DNA of 64,000 nucleotides from Prorocentrum cordatum (GCA_963575745.1 CAUYUJ010019102.1:106141-170140); one strand, 5' to 3'; positions 31,531 through 42,644 are shown, counted from the first letter of the stretch. Numbers and translations are program-made. The notes: generated from the sequence alone by a model not told the origin.

Positions 31531-34479
31531 CCTCCGTGAGGTAAGCGGAGGGCGTGATGCGCGACTGATCGAAAAGCTAACTCTAGCGGCGGTATAGAGG
31601 TTCGGGTTGCCCGCTTCTTCCAGACTTGTTTCGTCGGCGGCGAGGCAAATGTACCAGCAAAAGAGCTAGACGGGGGCACCGAAAAGCGAATTGGCCCAGC
31701 ATGCAAGAGTGAGAAGAGGGCAGGCAGGCGGGAGCGGGGGGGAGGAGAAGAAGAGGCCGCTCAGAGGTGGAAGAGTTCGCACCTGAGTGTGCTGGCGCGG
31801 CGAGCCGCGTCGGCTGGAACCATGGCATCTGCCGGGCCGCGGCGCCAGGGCACCCACGGGCGCTGACGGGGCCCAGCGCGGGTAAGGCAAGTAGGCGAAG
31901 CAGTGACGCCGTCGAAGTAGTACACGAGGTGCTAGGTCAACGGGCGAGGGCCGCAGGTCGCCCAGGTATGTGGCATGTGACAAGGTCTGGCAAGTACATG
32001 TGCAGTCTAGGTTGGACCGCAACCAGCAAAATGCTGGGCGCGCGGAGGGGACAAGCCCAGGTGCCCACCGCGTGGGGAGGCTGCCAGCTGCGGCAGCCTC
32101 GCGAGCGCCGTGGCGGCGCGCGGAGGGAGGGACGGAAAGCGAAAGGCCGGATTTTTTTGGATTGCCTGCTCGTTGAGGCAACTAGCCTGTCGAGTTACGG
32201 TGGCGCTGTGGCTAGCGATGCAACTGAAATAGTTAGATCGCACGGGCACCTAAGGATAGCAGTATACAGTACCAGTACACCAAACCCACCTCTCCTTAAT
32301 CCGCCCACCTCCACGCAAAATCCCCCACCCTTCAACTGGGCAACTGGACGGCAAACGCGAAAAGCTGCGACAGTGGCTTGCTGTGCCCGTCCAGGGCATT
32401 CGGGCGGAGGGGCGGAGGGATGGAGGGGGAAGTAATAACGTAAAGCGGGAAGGAGGAAGGCTGGGACGCAGACCACATTCCCTATTCGAGGTTGCCGACG
32501 AATGGCAACGATTCAGCTTGGCATCTATGAGGCATGGCGGTACCGCAGTGGGAACACCATGCGGAAACTCTATGCCGAGACAGGTGGCCGTCAAAGCGGC
32601 CGCCGGCCGAGGAGGTAGATCCATCGCACGGCACTCGCAGGAGGAATCTTCGCACCTACGCACGGCACTCCCTTTCCGATCCAGCCTGAACCCCCACCCT
32701 CAACAATACGCAGCTTGGCCGGCAAACGCTAAAGGGGCTTGCTGCAACGGCCTGGGCACTGTGGAGTAGGGGCGGGAGGAGGAGGAATAATGCTGATGAG
32801 GAAGACGAGGAGTGGGTAGGGCTGGGACGCAGACCTGGGCCCCAATCCCTCTTCTTTCTCGCTCGCCGGCCCTCCTCTGCGAGAACACACCGGCTCTGTA
32901 ATCGAGCAGTGCTCGCGAGAGTGCACGGGCCGCGCCGAGACACGCCTCCATCCCGATACTCACCTCCTCAGACAAATAATCCCGCCCACCAATCCGACCC
33001 ATATGCACGAGACGCACCGCGGTCTAAGACACGCAGGAGAGTAGCGTTAGCTGACAGCCGTGGGGCTCGACCAGTGCGGCAGGGCGAAAGGCGAACAGGC
33101 TCGCTTGGCAGCGATTGAAAAACGTGGTCTGAGCTAGGACTGGGGACTGGGACGGGCAAGGCGGCAGGCTGCGCAACGGGAGACGGCGGTCCTGCAGGCT
33201 TTGTGTCGCTTGTTCCCTGTCCATGAAATCACATAGCGATAAGCTGCCCAAATGGCGCTGTCTTGTGTGCAAGAGAGTACGCACGCTGACTGTCCGATCC
33301 TGCCCAACAGCCCGACTGACCCGCCAAGCATCCGTCCCTTCAAAGAGAAAGAGAGGCGGGCAGCATGCAACAAGAGACAGAGGGCATGCTCGCTAGCAGG
33401 CTGGCGAGAAGTCCGCTGTACCTCGCGGGCGGGGGGGGGGGCGATACGGAACTGCCCCCCACTGGGGAGGGGCCGAGGGGCCGGGGGGGGGGAGAGGGCG
33501 AGGAAGAGTAGCGCCCCGCCAGTAGGGTGATCCCCCCAGGCGGGGCGGCAGCGCCGGCGCCAGCGCCGGCGGCCGGAAGGCAGCTTGCCCGCGCACTGTC
33601 CTGCTGCGGACGCTTGCGCTGCCCTGGAAGGCAGGCCAGGGCTGCCGCGGCACGTCCAGGGCTGCCAAACATGGGGCAATAAAAGGACGTGTCAATACCA
33701 AAAACTGGCCGAGGCCGCGGGGCTGTGCGCTGCCAGGGTGGACAGTGCAGGCCGGGACTAGGGGCACCAGTGCAGGCCAGGACTAGGGGCACCTAACCGG
33801 TGGAAATGAAGTGAGAGAGTCGGCTGAGGCTGGGAAAGGCCGCTCGCTGCCAGGGTGGCCAGCGTGCGGCCACGTCACCAGGCCTGTCAAAACTGCGGCC
33901 TAGGCCGAGAGGCCGCGCACTGCTGGGGAGGACAATGCGGGCCAAGTCAAGAGGCACCTAATCGATGCAGGAGCTGCTGAACTGAAGCGGACGGGGCAGA
34001 GGGGAGGACCGCACGCCGCCCGGGTGGACAGCACGCGGCCGGGGCGCCAAGGGAGAGGGAAACAGAGGCGGGAGGGCCAGAGCGTGGAAAGGTGCCACAC
34101 GCCGCCGGGGTGGTTGGCGCGTCGCGACTAGGTCCGCCGAGAGGCTCAGAGGTCGATGAGAAGGTGGTGCTGGGACTTCGTGCGCCTCGCCGCTTCTTCC
34201 AGACAACTAAAGCAGCTTGCGGGGCATTGCTCTTCAGGGTGAGCAAGACCTCTCGGCCTCGCTGTCCTCCTCTCCCTCTTCCCCCTCCGTGTTGACCGCT
34301 TCCCCCTCGTCCTTCTCCTCCTCGCTCGCCCTTCCCGCTGCTCCTCCTCATCTTCCGCACTCCTCTTTCCCCCTCTTTTCCCCCCTCCCGTCCTCTTTTG
34401 CCTCCCCCCACTTCCCTTTCCTCTCCACAGTTGCTCAATGCTGGCCAGCGTGGGCCCCAAACAGTGTGTTCTAGCATGC
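31531..34479. other. Long stretch without recognisable genes
   Basis: No ORF with family resemblance on either strand. Minor structure: partial duplications (about 32300-32480 resembles 32690-32850), a tandem of CAGGCCRGGACTAGGGGCACC at 33735-33795, C and G homopolymers near 33430-33500, and a pyrimidine tract at 34260-34430. Confidence 0.5.
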
Positions 34480-34775
34480 CAGGTGGTGCAATCCATGTGG
34501 TGCAAGCCATGTGGTGCAAGCTGTGTGGTTGAAGCTAGGTGAGCACTCAACGTGGTGCAAGCTATATGGTGTAAGCTGTGTGGTGCACGTTTTGTGGTGG
34601 AATCTATATGGTGTGAGCCATGTGGTTCTAGGTAGGTGGTGCAATATATGTGGTAGGAGCTGACGCACTCATCTACGTTTTGTGAGTTGTGTGGTGTAAG
34701 CTGTGTGGTGGTTCGATCTATGGGGTGTGAGCTATGTGCTGTAATATAAGTGGTGCAATCTATGTGGTGCGATCT
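34480..34775. repeat. Degenerate (TGTGGTGCAAGC)n minisatellite
   Basis: About 13-15-bp units such as ATGTGGTGCAAGC and GTGTGGTGTAAGC. Short stretches of the same motif recur at 43125-43160, 47465-47690 and 49030-49145, so it belongs to the junctions of the macrosatellite units. Confidence 0.75.
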
Positions 34776-34785
34776 ACCTTGCCGG

Positions 34786-35354
34786 ACTTGAAGTCGTCAT
34801 CTCCACTGCTCGCGCAAACATCCCACCCACCCACCCGCAACTTGGTTTGCAAAACCTGTTAAGACCGACTACGACGACACCGACGACAACGACTAGGACG
34901 ACACCGACGACGTCTCCGACGACTTCGACGACGACAACGACGCCGACGACGACACCGACGAAGACGACGACCAACGAAGGCGACGACGAGGGAGGCGGAA
35001 GGACGACGACGGCGACAACGACGACAACGACGACAACGACGAGGGAGGAGGGAGGACGGCGACGACGCGAACGACGACGAAGGAGGAAGGACGGCGACGC
35101 CGACGACGACAACGACGAGGGAGGAGGGAAGACGACGACGACAACGACGACGACGACGGCGACGAAATAGGAGGGACGACGACGAGACGCCGACGACGGA
35201 CGACGACGACGACGAGGGAGGAGGAGGAAGGACGACCACGGCGACAACGACGACGGAAACGACCACGACGCCAAAGAGGACGACGACGACGAACACGAGG
35301 AAAGACAGAGGACGACGTAGGCGACGACGACGACGACGACGCGGGAGGAGGGAG

Positions 35355-35385
<31 letters not shown>

Positions 35386-36048
35386 CAAGAGCGCGCGCGC
35401 ACGCTTTTGTTGAAAATCCGTGTTGCGAAACCTTGCGTTTTTGTAGGTTTTTTGGGCGCACGATTTTGAAATCCTTCCGAAACCGACGGGTTTTGAAGGT
35501 TTTCGGCATACGCCCGCGACGACGCGCGCGTCTGCACTTCGTCTTCTTTTTTGCAGAGGATTCTCGCGACGGTACACGCGCAAGGGCGTTCGACAGATTT
35601 CGACATGAGCGCGCGCGAAGCCCGTTTGGTAACATTTTGTGAAAATTTTGAAAAACCTATGGTTTTCTTAAGATTTCGCAAGAGCTCGCGCGGAAGTTTT
35701 TTTAGCAACTCTGTGTTGCGAAACCCGGTGTTTTTGTATGTTTTTTGGAAACTCGATTGTGAAATCCTTCCGGACCGAAGGTTTTTGAAGGATTTCGGCA
35801 TGCGCGCGCGACGACGCGCGCGTGTGCACATCGTTTCATTTTTTGCAAGGGATTCGTGAACAAGTGTTCTGTTAAAACAAACATGTCACCGCACAGTGTT
35901 TTTACAAGGGAGCCTCAGGGGGGGGAAACCGGCCTAGCTGGGATGGTCTGATTTCATATTTAGGATGGACGCGTTTGCAGTATATATATATATATATAAA
36001 ATCATACGATCCCAGGGGGAACCGGTAAGTCCAGGGGGGGGTAGAGTC
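34786..36048. repeat. Macrosatellite unit 1
   Basis: It is interrupted at its right end by element 2. Half-units are at about 35400-35690 and 35697-35860; palindromes are near 35512 and 35803; a TA run is at 35982-35999. Confidence 0.85.
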
Positions 36049-36159
36049 TATGTTAGTGCGTGCACGGGAATGATGAGAAAGGTTTTTCGGGTGTCGTGTC
36101 CAGGCTTGGCCCCCCGCGTTGCTCATCGCAACCGCTCGGGCTCAAGCGTCAAAAGGCAC
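36049..36159 (+). repeat. Element 2 repeat A1
   Basis: 111 bp starting TATGTTAGTGCGTGCACGGG and ending CGTCAAAAGGCAC. Identical to 42836-42946. Confidence 0.95.
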
Positions 36160-36173
36160 GGGTTTGTCGCTCG

Positions 36174-36647
36174 ATGGCTGTCACGCCATCCCAGGTGGTA
36201 CTCTTCGCCTGGATCGCCGTGATAGCCCCCTCGCTCTCCGGCTGGCTGGCCGGCTCCGCTGCTGGCCGCTCCGCGCCGGCAGTCCCAGGCCGCGCGGCGG
36301 CCGTCGACTGGTGTTGGGAGCCCCCGCCGTGGGACTGCTCCTGCTCCTGCACCTGCCCGTCGTCGGCGGCGCCCGAGCCGCCGGTCCCGCCCCCGCTGGG
36401 GGCCTCGGTGCGGCTCGCGCCCGACGGAGCCGCGGCGATCGAGGTGGTCTGGCCGTGGCTGGGAGGCCTCGCGGTCTCGCCCGACCTCGCCCTCGCCGGC
36501 TGCCTGGGGTTCGGGATCTTCGAGGTCCTCTTCGTGCTGTATTGGTGCCGCCGTGCTGCACGGCCCGACCCGACGCAGCGCCGTGTGATCCACAATGGAG
36601 CAAGACTGGCTGCCGGGGACGCAGCTGCTCGTATCGTTCGTCACTGA
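36174..36647 (+). CDS. Element 2 ORF1: short hydrophobic protein
   Basis: 157 codons from an ATG 14 bp after A1. The N-terminus is hydrophobic (QVVLFAWIAVIAP), signal-peptide or anchor-like. A Cys-rich and Pro-rich middle (CWEPPPWDCSCSCTC) follows, then a second hydrophobic segment (LALAGCLGFGIFEVLFVLYW) and a basic end. The Gag ORF begins 53 bp before its stop, in another frame. It is not recognised, but the first ORF of element 1 has the same start (MAV), a hydrophobic segment and a Cys-rich part. A membrane protein in this position is unusual for a DIRS-order element. Starting at the ATG within A1 (36060) is less likely because that sequence also occurs in A2. Confidence 0.6.
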   Translation: MAVTPSQVVLFAWIAVIAPSLSGWLAGSAAGRSAPAVPGRAAAVDWCWEPPPWDCSCSCTCPSSAAPEPPVPPPLGASVRLAPDGAAAIEVVWPWLGGLAVSPDLALAGCLGFGIFEVLFVLYWCRRAARPDPTQRRVIHNGARLAAGDAAARIVRH

Positions 36648-38100
36648 TCCTGGGTTCAGGCACGAGCGCGTCATCGTGTGGCCGTGTCACGAGGGATCTT
36701 GGATCGTGTACACGGGCGGCGGCGACCTGTACGTGGAGGAGGAGAAGGACTGGGACAAGGTGTACCTCATGACGGCGGGTCAGCCGCCGAGGTCTCTGCC
36801 AGACGACGGGGCCAAGATCGTGCAGTTTGCGAAGTTCCCGACGGACGACGAGCTGCGCGGGCTGATCGCGGAGGCCCGCGCCGAGGTGGCGCCCTTGCGG
36901 GAGTCTGAGCCCGATCGCCGCGTGCCGGCGGACCCGACCTACTTCTTGTCGGAGGATGGGCGGCAGCACCCGCTCCTTCGCCACCGCCTCCAGGGCAAGC
37001 AGGTGAGGCGCGCCGGCAAGGAAGGCAACCCACCTGTCGCCGATGCGGGCGCTGGGGCCGCCGAGTCCCTTGGCGGCGCCGGCGATGCGGGCGACGGCGT
37101 GCTGGCCGCCGACGGCGAGCGTCATCGCTGGCTAGTCAGCGAGCCTGGTCTGGTCTGGGAGTTGGGTACCCCTGTGCCGCACGCATGCGTCATGATCAGG
37201 CTGGGTGACCGCGGCGTCGCCGACATCAACGGCGAGACGGTGCCAGTGCAGAGCGTTCCCGAGGCGGACGTGGGCGACTACGCGTCCATGAAGACCTCGG
37301 CCTACGAGGTGGCGATCCGCGACGCCGACGGCACGCCCACTGACTTCGGGCGGCGTGTCGGGATCGTGCCGAGCCACGCGCCTTCTCACGGCGAGGGGGC
37401 CAAGCCGACCGCCCCTGTGGATGCCGCCGAGCCGAGCGATGTTCGCACCTTGTGGGTGGACACTGACGCCATGAACGTCCGGTTCAAGTCTTGGCGTAAC
37501 GTGGTCATGGAGAGCTACCCCACGGTGTGGACCGACAGCCCTGTGGAGGGGCCGTCTAGCCTAATGTAGATCCTCAGGCATTCTGATCGGCACGGTGGCA
37601 ACATCAGGATGTGGCTCGACCCCTGGTCCCGCTCGAAGAACCTCGGGCCGGGCGAGCGGGTCATGCACGAGCTCTCCGTCCTCTGCGAGGTCATCTACGT
37701 GGGGGGCACCTACGACCAGCTCAACATGCCGTCGCTGGTCAGCTTCGAGATCATAGCGCGCCGCATCCAGAGTATCGTGGACGCGTACTCGGGCGACCCC
37801 TCTCGACCGCAGTGGGCCAACGCGAGGCTCTACTCCGGCGTGGGCTCTGCGGTGGACATGGTCGCGCCCGAGCTGAAGCACTACTTGGCCAAGAGGGCCA
37901 AGGACGAGGCCGAGGTCGAGTCCATGCGGGTCCGAGCCCGCAACCTTCCGATCGCTGCCGACGCCGTCGCCGCTGGCGGTCTTCCCGCCGCTGGACGCGG
38001 TGCACCTGTCGCCGCCGCGGCGGGCCAGCCCTCCAAAGGGCCGGGCCGTGGTGCCCCGAAGGGAGGCAAAGGCGCCGCTGCCGCGGCGGAGACTCAATGA
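36595..38100 (+). CDS. Element 2 Gag-like protein with in-frame TAG
   Basis: The frame opens at ATG 36595 and stops at TAG 37567-37569. The same frame then continues without interruption, ILRHSDRHGGNIRMWLDPW, through ATG 37609 to TGA 38098-38100. The N-terminal half starts MEQDWLPGTQLLVSFV, has Trp-rich stretches and an acidic centre. The C-terminal part is helical with a basic Gly/Lys/Pro tail (KGPGRGAPKGGKG) suited to nucleic-acid binding. No CCHC or CCCH finger is seen. The TAG lies inside one conserved-looking domain, so it is either a readthrough site or a fresh nonsense mutation. The stop overlaps the Pol start (ATGA). Confidence 0.65.
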
Positions 38101-40700
38101 GTGATATGACCCTCGGCGGTGGGACTGGCCCAACCTCCGCCGTTCGCCTTCCTGGGCTTGCACGCGGATCCGCGGAGATCTTCCCGTTGCCCGACGACCC
38201 CAGCCTCGTCGCGGACTTCTGGATCCACCTTCAGGGGCGTGCCCAGCGCCGGTTCGTGAGGGACTGGCGGCAGTGTGTGCGTTCGCTAAATTGGTTGTGG
38301 GGTGCTGGACATCGTGAGGCCGCCCGTCGTGCTCAAGGTGACGTCCATCCATGCCGTTTTCGACTTCAACGGGAGGTGCTGGTGCGAATCGCCCAGGGGG
38401 TCCAGATCTACTTGGACCCACCCTCCGACCTCTCTCCGAAGGAGGCCTTTCAGGGGCTACTTCGAGGCCGCGGGGTCTACGACACCGAGACGGCCTACAC
38501 TACCCTGGCACCCTACCAACGGGGCGCGGTTTCTCTTCCCTGTGACGTCTCGACGGCCCCGGCTGTGGGAACCCTGGTCACGGGGCGCGCCCTCGAGTAT
38601 CTGGTAGAGGCAGAGGAGCAGATGATCAGGGCCGATGCTGAGGTCCAGCTTGACCGTGAGACGAATGGCGAAATCAAGACCTACACCGACCCCCTGCTCG
38701 CCAATAGCCGCCGCCGGTACTCCACCTTCGTGAAGGACCTGAAGCGGAAAGGCTTGGTGGGCTTCACCCGCGATCCCAAGGAGTTCGTAGGTGTTTTCTT
38801 CGTGTGGAAGAAGGAGCGCGCCTCCATGAGAATGGTGCTCGACTGCCGCCGCTCTAATCAACGTTTCGTGACCCCTGCTGGGGTCGAGCTGCTGTCGACA
38901 GAGGGGCTTGGCCGGATCGAGTGCGACGCGGAGCAGACCGGCACGTTGCCCATCTTCCTGGGCAAAGCTGACGTGAAGGACTGCTTCCACCGCATGATGT
39001 TCGGCAACCACCTCTCCAAGTACTTCTGCTACCCGGGCGGCCTCGCCAAGGAGTTTGGCATCGTCGGGCAGCTGGTGTCGGGGGTGCCCGCTCGCGCTGA
39101 CGACTACCTCTGGCCGTGCGCCCTCGCGCTGCCCATGGGCTGGACGTGGTCGCTCTACTTCGCTCAGGTGGCCAACCTCGGCCTGGTGGAACGGGTCCCC
39201 GCGGTCGCGTCGAGCTGCGTGGCTACCGATCGGGGGCCCCCTATCGTGCTGTCTCCGACCTCCTCCTGGCACTACGTTTACGTCGACAATGTGGGGCTCT
39301 TGTCGCTCGACGCCTCCTACGTCAAGGGGGCTCTGGCGGACACCATCGCGGCCTTCGACGCCGCGGGCCTCGTCATGCATGACATCTCGGTGGACTCCGA
39401 CGCCGCCGAGGCGCTGGGAGTGACGCTCGATGGCCAGAAGCACCAGACCCTCGTCAACCACCGGCGCTACTGGAAGGTCAGACTGGGCCTCCGGTGGGTC
39501 CTCTCCTTGCGGCGCCTGGCAGGGCGGGAGCTCGAAGTTTTGCTTGGCCACTGTACATTCGTCGGCCTGATGTGCCGGGAGACCCTGTCCGTGTGGCACA
39601 CCGTCTACACCTTCATCCGCGAGCGGTACTGGGCCAAGAGCGACGTGTGGGACTCCGCACGTCAGGAGCTCGAGTGCTTCCTCGGGCTGATGCCGCTCCT
39701 TCGCTCCGAGTGGGATCGGCCGTGGCTCGCGCAGGTACTGTCCGTGGACGCCAGCCCGTACGGCTGGGGGATTGCCAGCTCCGAGTTCGGAGTGTCGACG
39801 GTGAAAAAGCAGGGCAGGATCCTCGAACGATCTCGTTTCCGTCGTCTCGGAGGGTTGCCGGCTCGGGCCAGTGCCCTCGCTGCCGCGGGGTTCGTCTACT
39901 CGCCCAGGCAGGTCGACGACGAGAAAGAGCGTGACCCCTCGGACGTTCGGGAGGCTGGAGCCTGGGAGATGCGTAAGGACTTCCCTGAGATTCCTGGGGC
40001 CCTCCTCCACGGGGATCGGTGGCGCTTGATTTTGCATGGCAAGTGGGCCTACTCCGAGGATATCCTGATTCTTGAGGCCCGCGTCCTGGTCAAAGCTGTC
40101 GCAAGAGTTTGTAATTGTGTTCCAGGTGGATTCTGCAGAGTATTGTTATTTGGAGATAATATGTCAGTTATATTAGCTTGTGAAAGATTTCGGGCCCGCA
40201 GCTTCGGGCTCTTGGTGCAGATCAGACGAATCGCGGCCTACGCTCTGGCCCGAGGGGTTCGATTTGGGTTCAGGTGGCATCCCTCAGAGCTCAACAGTAG
40301 CGACGCTGGGTCCCGTATCTACGACCCCAACTACGACTCCACGAAGGATCTCACTCGCCTAGTGGCTGACGGACACGGACCCGGAGACGTCCTGCCTCAG
40401 CCTGCGGATCCACCTCGATCCGACGACGTGCCGGCTCAAGTTCCCGAATCGCTCGAGACCCCTGATCCTTTCGCCTGCACCGTATTCCACGACTGCCATG
40501 AAGCGGACCCGCACCCTGGAGGCGCCGAGCCACACCATCGCTGGCCAGAAGAGCCGGCGCACGACGAGCAGTGCGCGTCCGACGGCGACTTCCTGTCCGC
40601 CTTCAGCGACCCCGGGGCCATCGAGGACGCGTACCCTCCCGCGACCGGAGATACGCTCGAAGCTGGACGCTGGGAAGGTGCCCCCGGCCAAAGGGTCCCT
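38097..40700 (+). CDS. Element 2 Pol: reverse transcriptase and RNase H
   Basis: It starts at ATG 38097, overlapping the Gag stop, with MSDMTLGGG. The N-terminal 260 residues precede RT. RT: fingers near 38790-38900, motif A KADVKDCF (about 38966-38990), motif B LPMGWTWSLYF (about 39128-39160), motif C YVYVDN (about 39273-39290), with Asn in place of the second Asp of YxDD. RNase H: DASPYGWG (about 39745-39770), ILILEARV (about 40063-40086), LLFGDN (about 40143-40161) and HPSELNSSDAGSR (about 40278-40316), giving a full acidic set. The frame stays open to 41066, but protein sense ends around 40670-40700, where it passes to the recombinase frame. Confidence 0.88.
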
Positions 40701-42063
40701 GGAGACGCTGGCGGTCAAGGGGCCCGCGTGGGCTACAGCAGCAGTCACGGCCGCTGCCACCGCCGCGGCCGCCGACGTGGACAGCGATGGCACTACTACG
40801 GCCGACGAGATGGAGAGGGGACCCGACGGCAGGTCATCTCAGCAGCGGGTCCGAACCCTGCGTGCCGACCGGCGCGCGCGCAGGTACCTGCAACTAGCCG
40901 AGACCCTGCCGCCGCAGTCGTCGGTGCTGGAGGAGATGGCCGTCTCGGTGCGCACGCAGCGCCAGTACGTCATGGAGCTGCAGGGGTTCGTGGACTTTGC
41001 CTACCTGCGGCAGCTGCGCACCACCACGTCCGCGCTCACCGACGCCGCCCTGGTGGAGTACATTAACCACATGTTCTTCCGTGGCGAGCAGGCGTTCAGT
41101 GGCGAGAAGCTCCTCGCCGCGGTGATGGCCCGCTCACCCGAGTTCTCGAGAGTTGGTCTCAGCAAGATGCCGAGGGCCTGGCGTTGCCTGAAGGGATGGA
41201 GGCGCCTGACTCCAGGGCGCTCCCGCAAGCCCGCTCCCCTGCCGGTCTGGTGTGCCATCGCGGTGGAGTTCGCGAGGCGGGGCATGCTGGCCATGGGGCT
41301 CGCCGTGATGATCGGAGTCAGCTGCTACCTCAGGCCCTCGGAGCTCCTCAACCTTACCTCGGACAACCTGGTGGCCCCGGCATCGCCTGTGTCGCAGTAC
41401 TGGAGCCTCCTTTTGCATCCTTCGGAGGGGGAGAAGAGGAGCAAGACCGGGGATGCGGACGACTCGCTGATCATCGACTCGGCCTACATGCTGCCGTGGG
41501 TGCACGACTTCCTCCAGGCCTTGAAGGAGAAGGGCGGCCGGCTGTGGTCCTTCGACTATCTCACCTTCTTGGCGGAGTTCAAGACTGTGGCCAAGATGCT
41601 GGGCATGCCGCACCTTGTGCCCTACCAGATGAGACACTCGGGGCCGTCGATAGATCGCCTCAAGCCGGATCGCAGCCAGGAGGAGTGTCAGAAGCGCGGA
41701 AGGTGGAAGAGCTGGAAAAGCCTCGTGCGCTACGAGAAGAGCGCCCGCCTCGGAAGCTTCTGGAACGAGCTCCCTGCCGAGATGCAAGCGCACATGCGCC
41801 TGTGCGAGGACCAGCTCGTCGAGTTCCTCTGGTCGCCCGAGCGTGCCCCAAGGCCACCGCCCGTCCGCGGCTGGCCAAAGATGGCACCTACATGGCCGAC
41901 CTGTTCTCCGGCTCGGGCAAGGTTGCTCGGGCAGTCATGCGGCTGGGGTTCTCAGCCAAGGCTTGGGACATCATCCACGGGCCCAACCATGACATCACCG
42001 ACCCGGCTGTGCTTCGGCTACTGCTCTCGGACATCCGTGACGGCAAGATCTTCGCCGCCATGA
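40498..42063 (+). CDS. Element 2 tyrosine recombinase
   Basis: Open from 40498; the protein-like part begins near 40670 after a Thr/Ala/Pro-rich linker. The N-terminal DNA-binding domain is at about 40890-41200 (VRTQRQYVMELQGFVDFAYL). Catalytic residues: Arg in SCYLRPSELLNL (about 41323-41355), Lys in RSKTGD (about 41437), YQMRHSG (about 41623-41643), where the first His of the usual H-x-x-R is a Tyr, Trp in RGRWKSW (about 41696), and the nucleophile in LVRYEKS (about 41728-41745). The frame ends at 42063, beyond the sense region; the methyltransferase follows in the frame used by Pol from about 41860. The -1/+2 relation to the next frame is unresolved. Confidence 0.88.
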   Translation: MKRTRTLEAPSHTIAGQKSRRTTSSARPTATSCPPSATPGPSRTRTLPRPEIRSKLDAGKVPPAKGSLETLAVKGPAWATAAVTAAATAAAADVDSDGTTTADEMERGPDGRSSQQRVRTLRADRRARRYLQLAETLPPQSSVLEEMAVSVRTQRQYVMELQGFVDFAYLRQLRTTTSALTDAALVEYINHMFFRGEQAFSGEKLLAAVMARSPEFSRVGLSKMPRAWRCLKGWRRLTPGRSRKPAPLPVWCAIAVEFARRGMLAMGLAVMIGVSCYLRPSELLNLTSDNLVAPASPVSQYWSLLLHPSEGEKRSKTGDADDSLIIDSAYMLPWVHDFLQALKEKGGRLWSFDYLTFLAEFKTVAKMLGMPHLVPYQMRHSGPSIDRLKPDRSQEECQKRGRWKSWKSLVRYEKSARLGSFWNELPAEMQAHMRLCEDQLVEFLWSPERAPRPPPVRGWPKMAPTWPTCSPARARLLGQSCGWGSQPRLGTSSTGPTMTSPTRLCFGYCSRTSVTARSSPP

Positions 42064-42644
42064 TTGCCCTCCCTTGCACCTCGCTGACTATCGCTCGAGA
42101 TAGGACCTTTCAGATACGTTCACGCACTCAACCATGGGGGACTGACCTTACTGATGCTACCGATCGTGACCGGGCCTCGCTCGAGACTGGTAACAAGATA
42201 ATTCGGGCCGTACTTCGCATTCTTAGACATCTCAATCGCTACAAGATTCCGTGGATACTTGAGAATCCGTCAACTTCCCGCCTGTGGTTCATTCCAGAGA
42301 TACTTGCTCTGTGCAGTCAGGCGCGTGCTGAATGGCGACTTGCAGATTTCTGTCAATGGGGGACGCCGTGGCGAAAAAGGACATGGCTGGTTTGCGGCAA
42401 CATGGACCCTGAGGACACTTGCTCGCTGGACAGAGTCTGCACTGGAAAAGCAGGTGTGTGCTCTCGCACTCTCCGCCGTCTTATCGAGCTGAGTGGCCGC
42501 AATGACCAGAATGTTCTGTGGTCCTCAATTGCCCAGCCTTACCCCTCTCGCCTGGCCACTGCTCTGGGTAAGTCTCTCGCTGCTAAGAAGCACGCCTCCT
42601 GCTCGTACAACTCGGGCGGCCCCGTCCGTACCGGGGCCCAATGA
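41870..42644 (+). CDS. Element 2 methyltransferase (MT) domain
   Basis: The frame is open from 41184; the domain starts near 41880 with ADLFSGSGKVARAV, a SAM-binding loop. It continues with IALPCTSLTIARD, WILENPSTSRLWFIPEI and WGTPWRKRTWLVCGN, and ends at TGA 42642-42644. MT domains of this type are known from DIRS and PAT elements and are annotated as DNA N6-adenine-methylase-like; their role is unknown. Its codons are less GC-rich than the YR part, especially 42050-42560. In element 1 the related domain lies before RT. Confidence 0.8.

Noticed and set aside
34859-35831. Val/Ser/Arg-rich ORFs of up to 456 codons on the minus strand of the macrosatellite
   Set aside because: They read through (GAC)n tracts, differ between units, and lose frame at the half-units. 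No conserved protein emerges.
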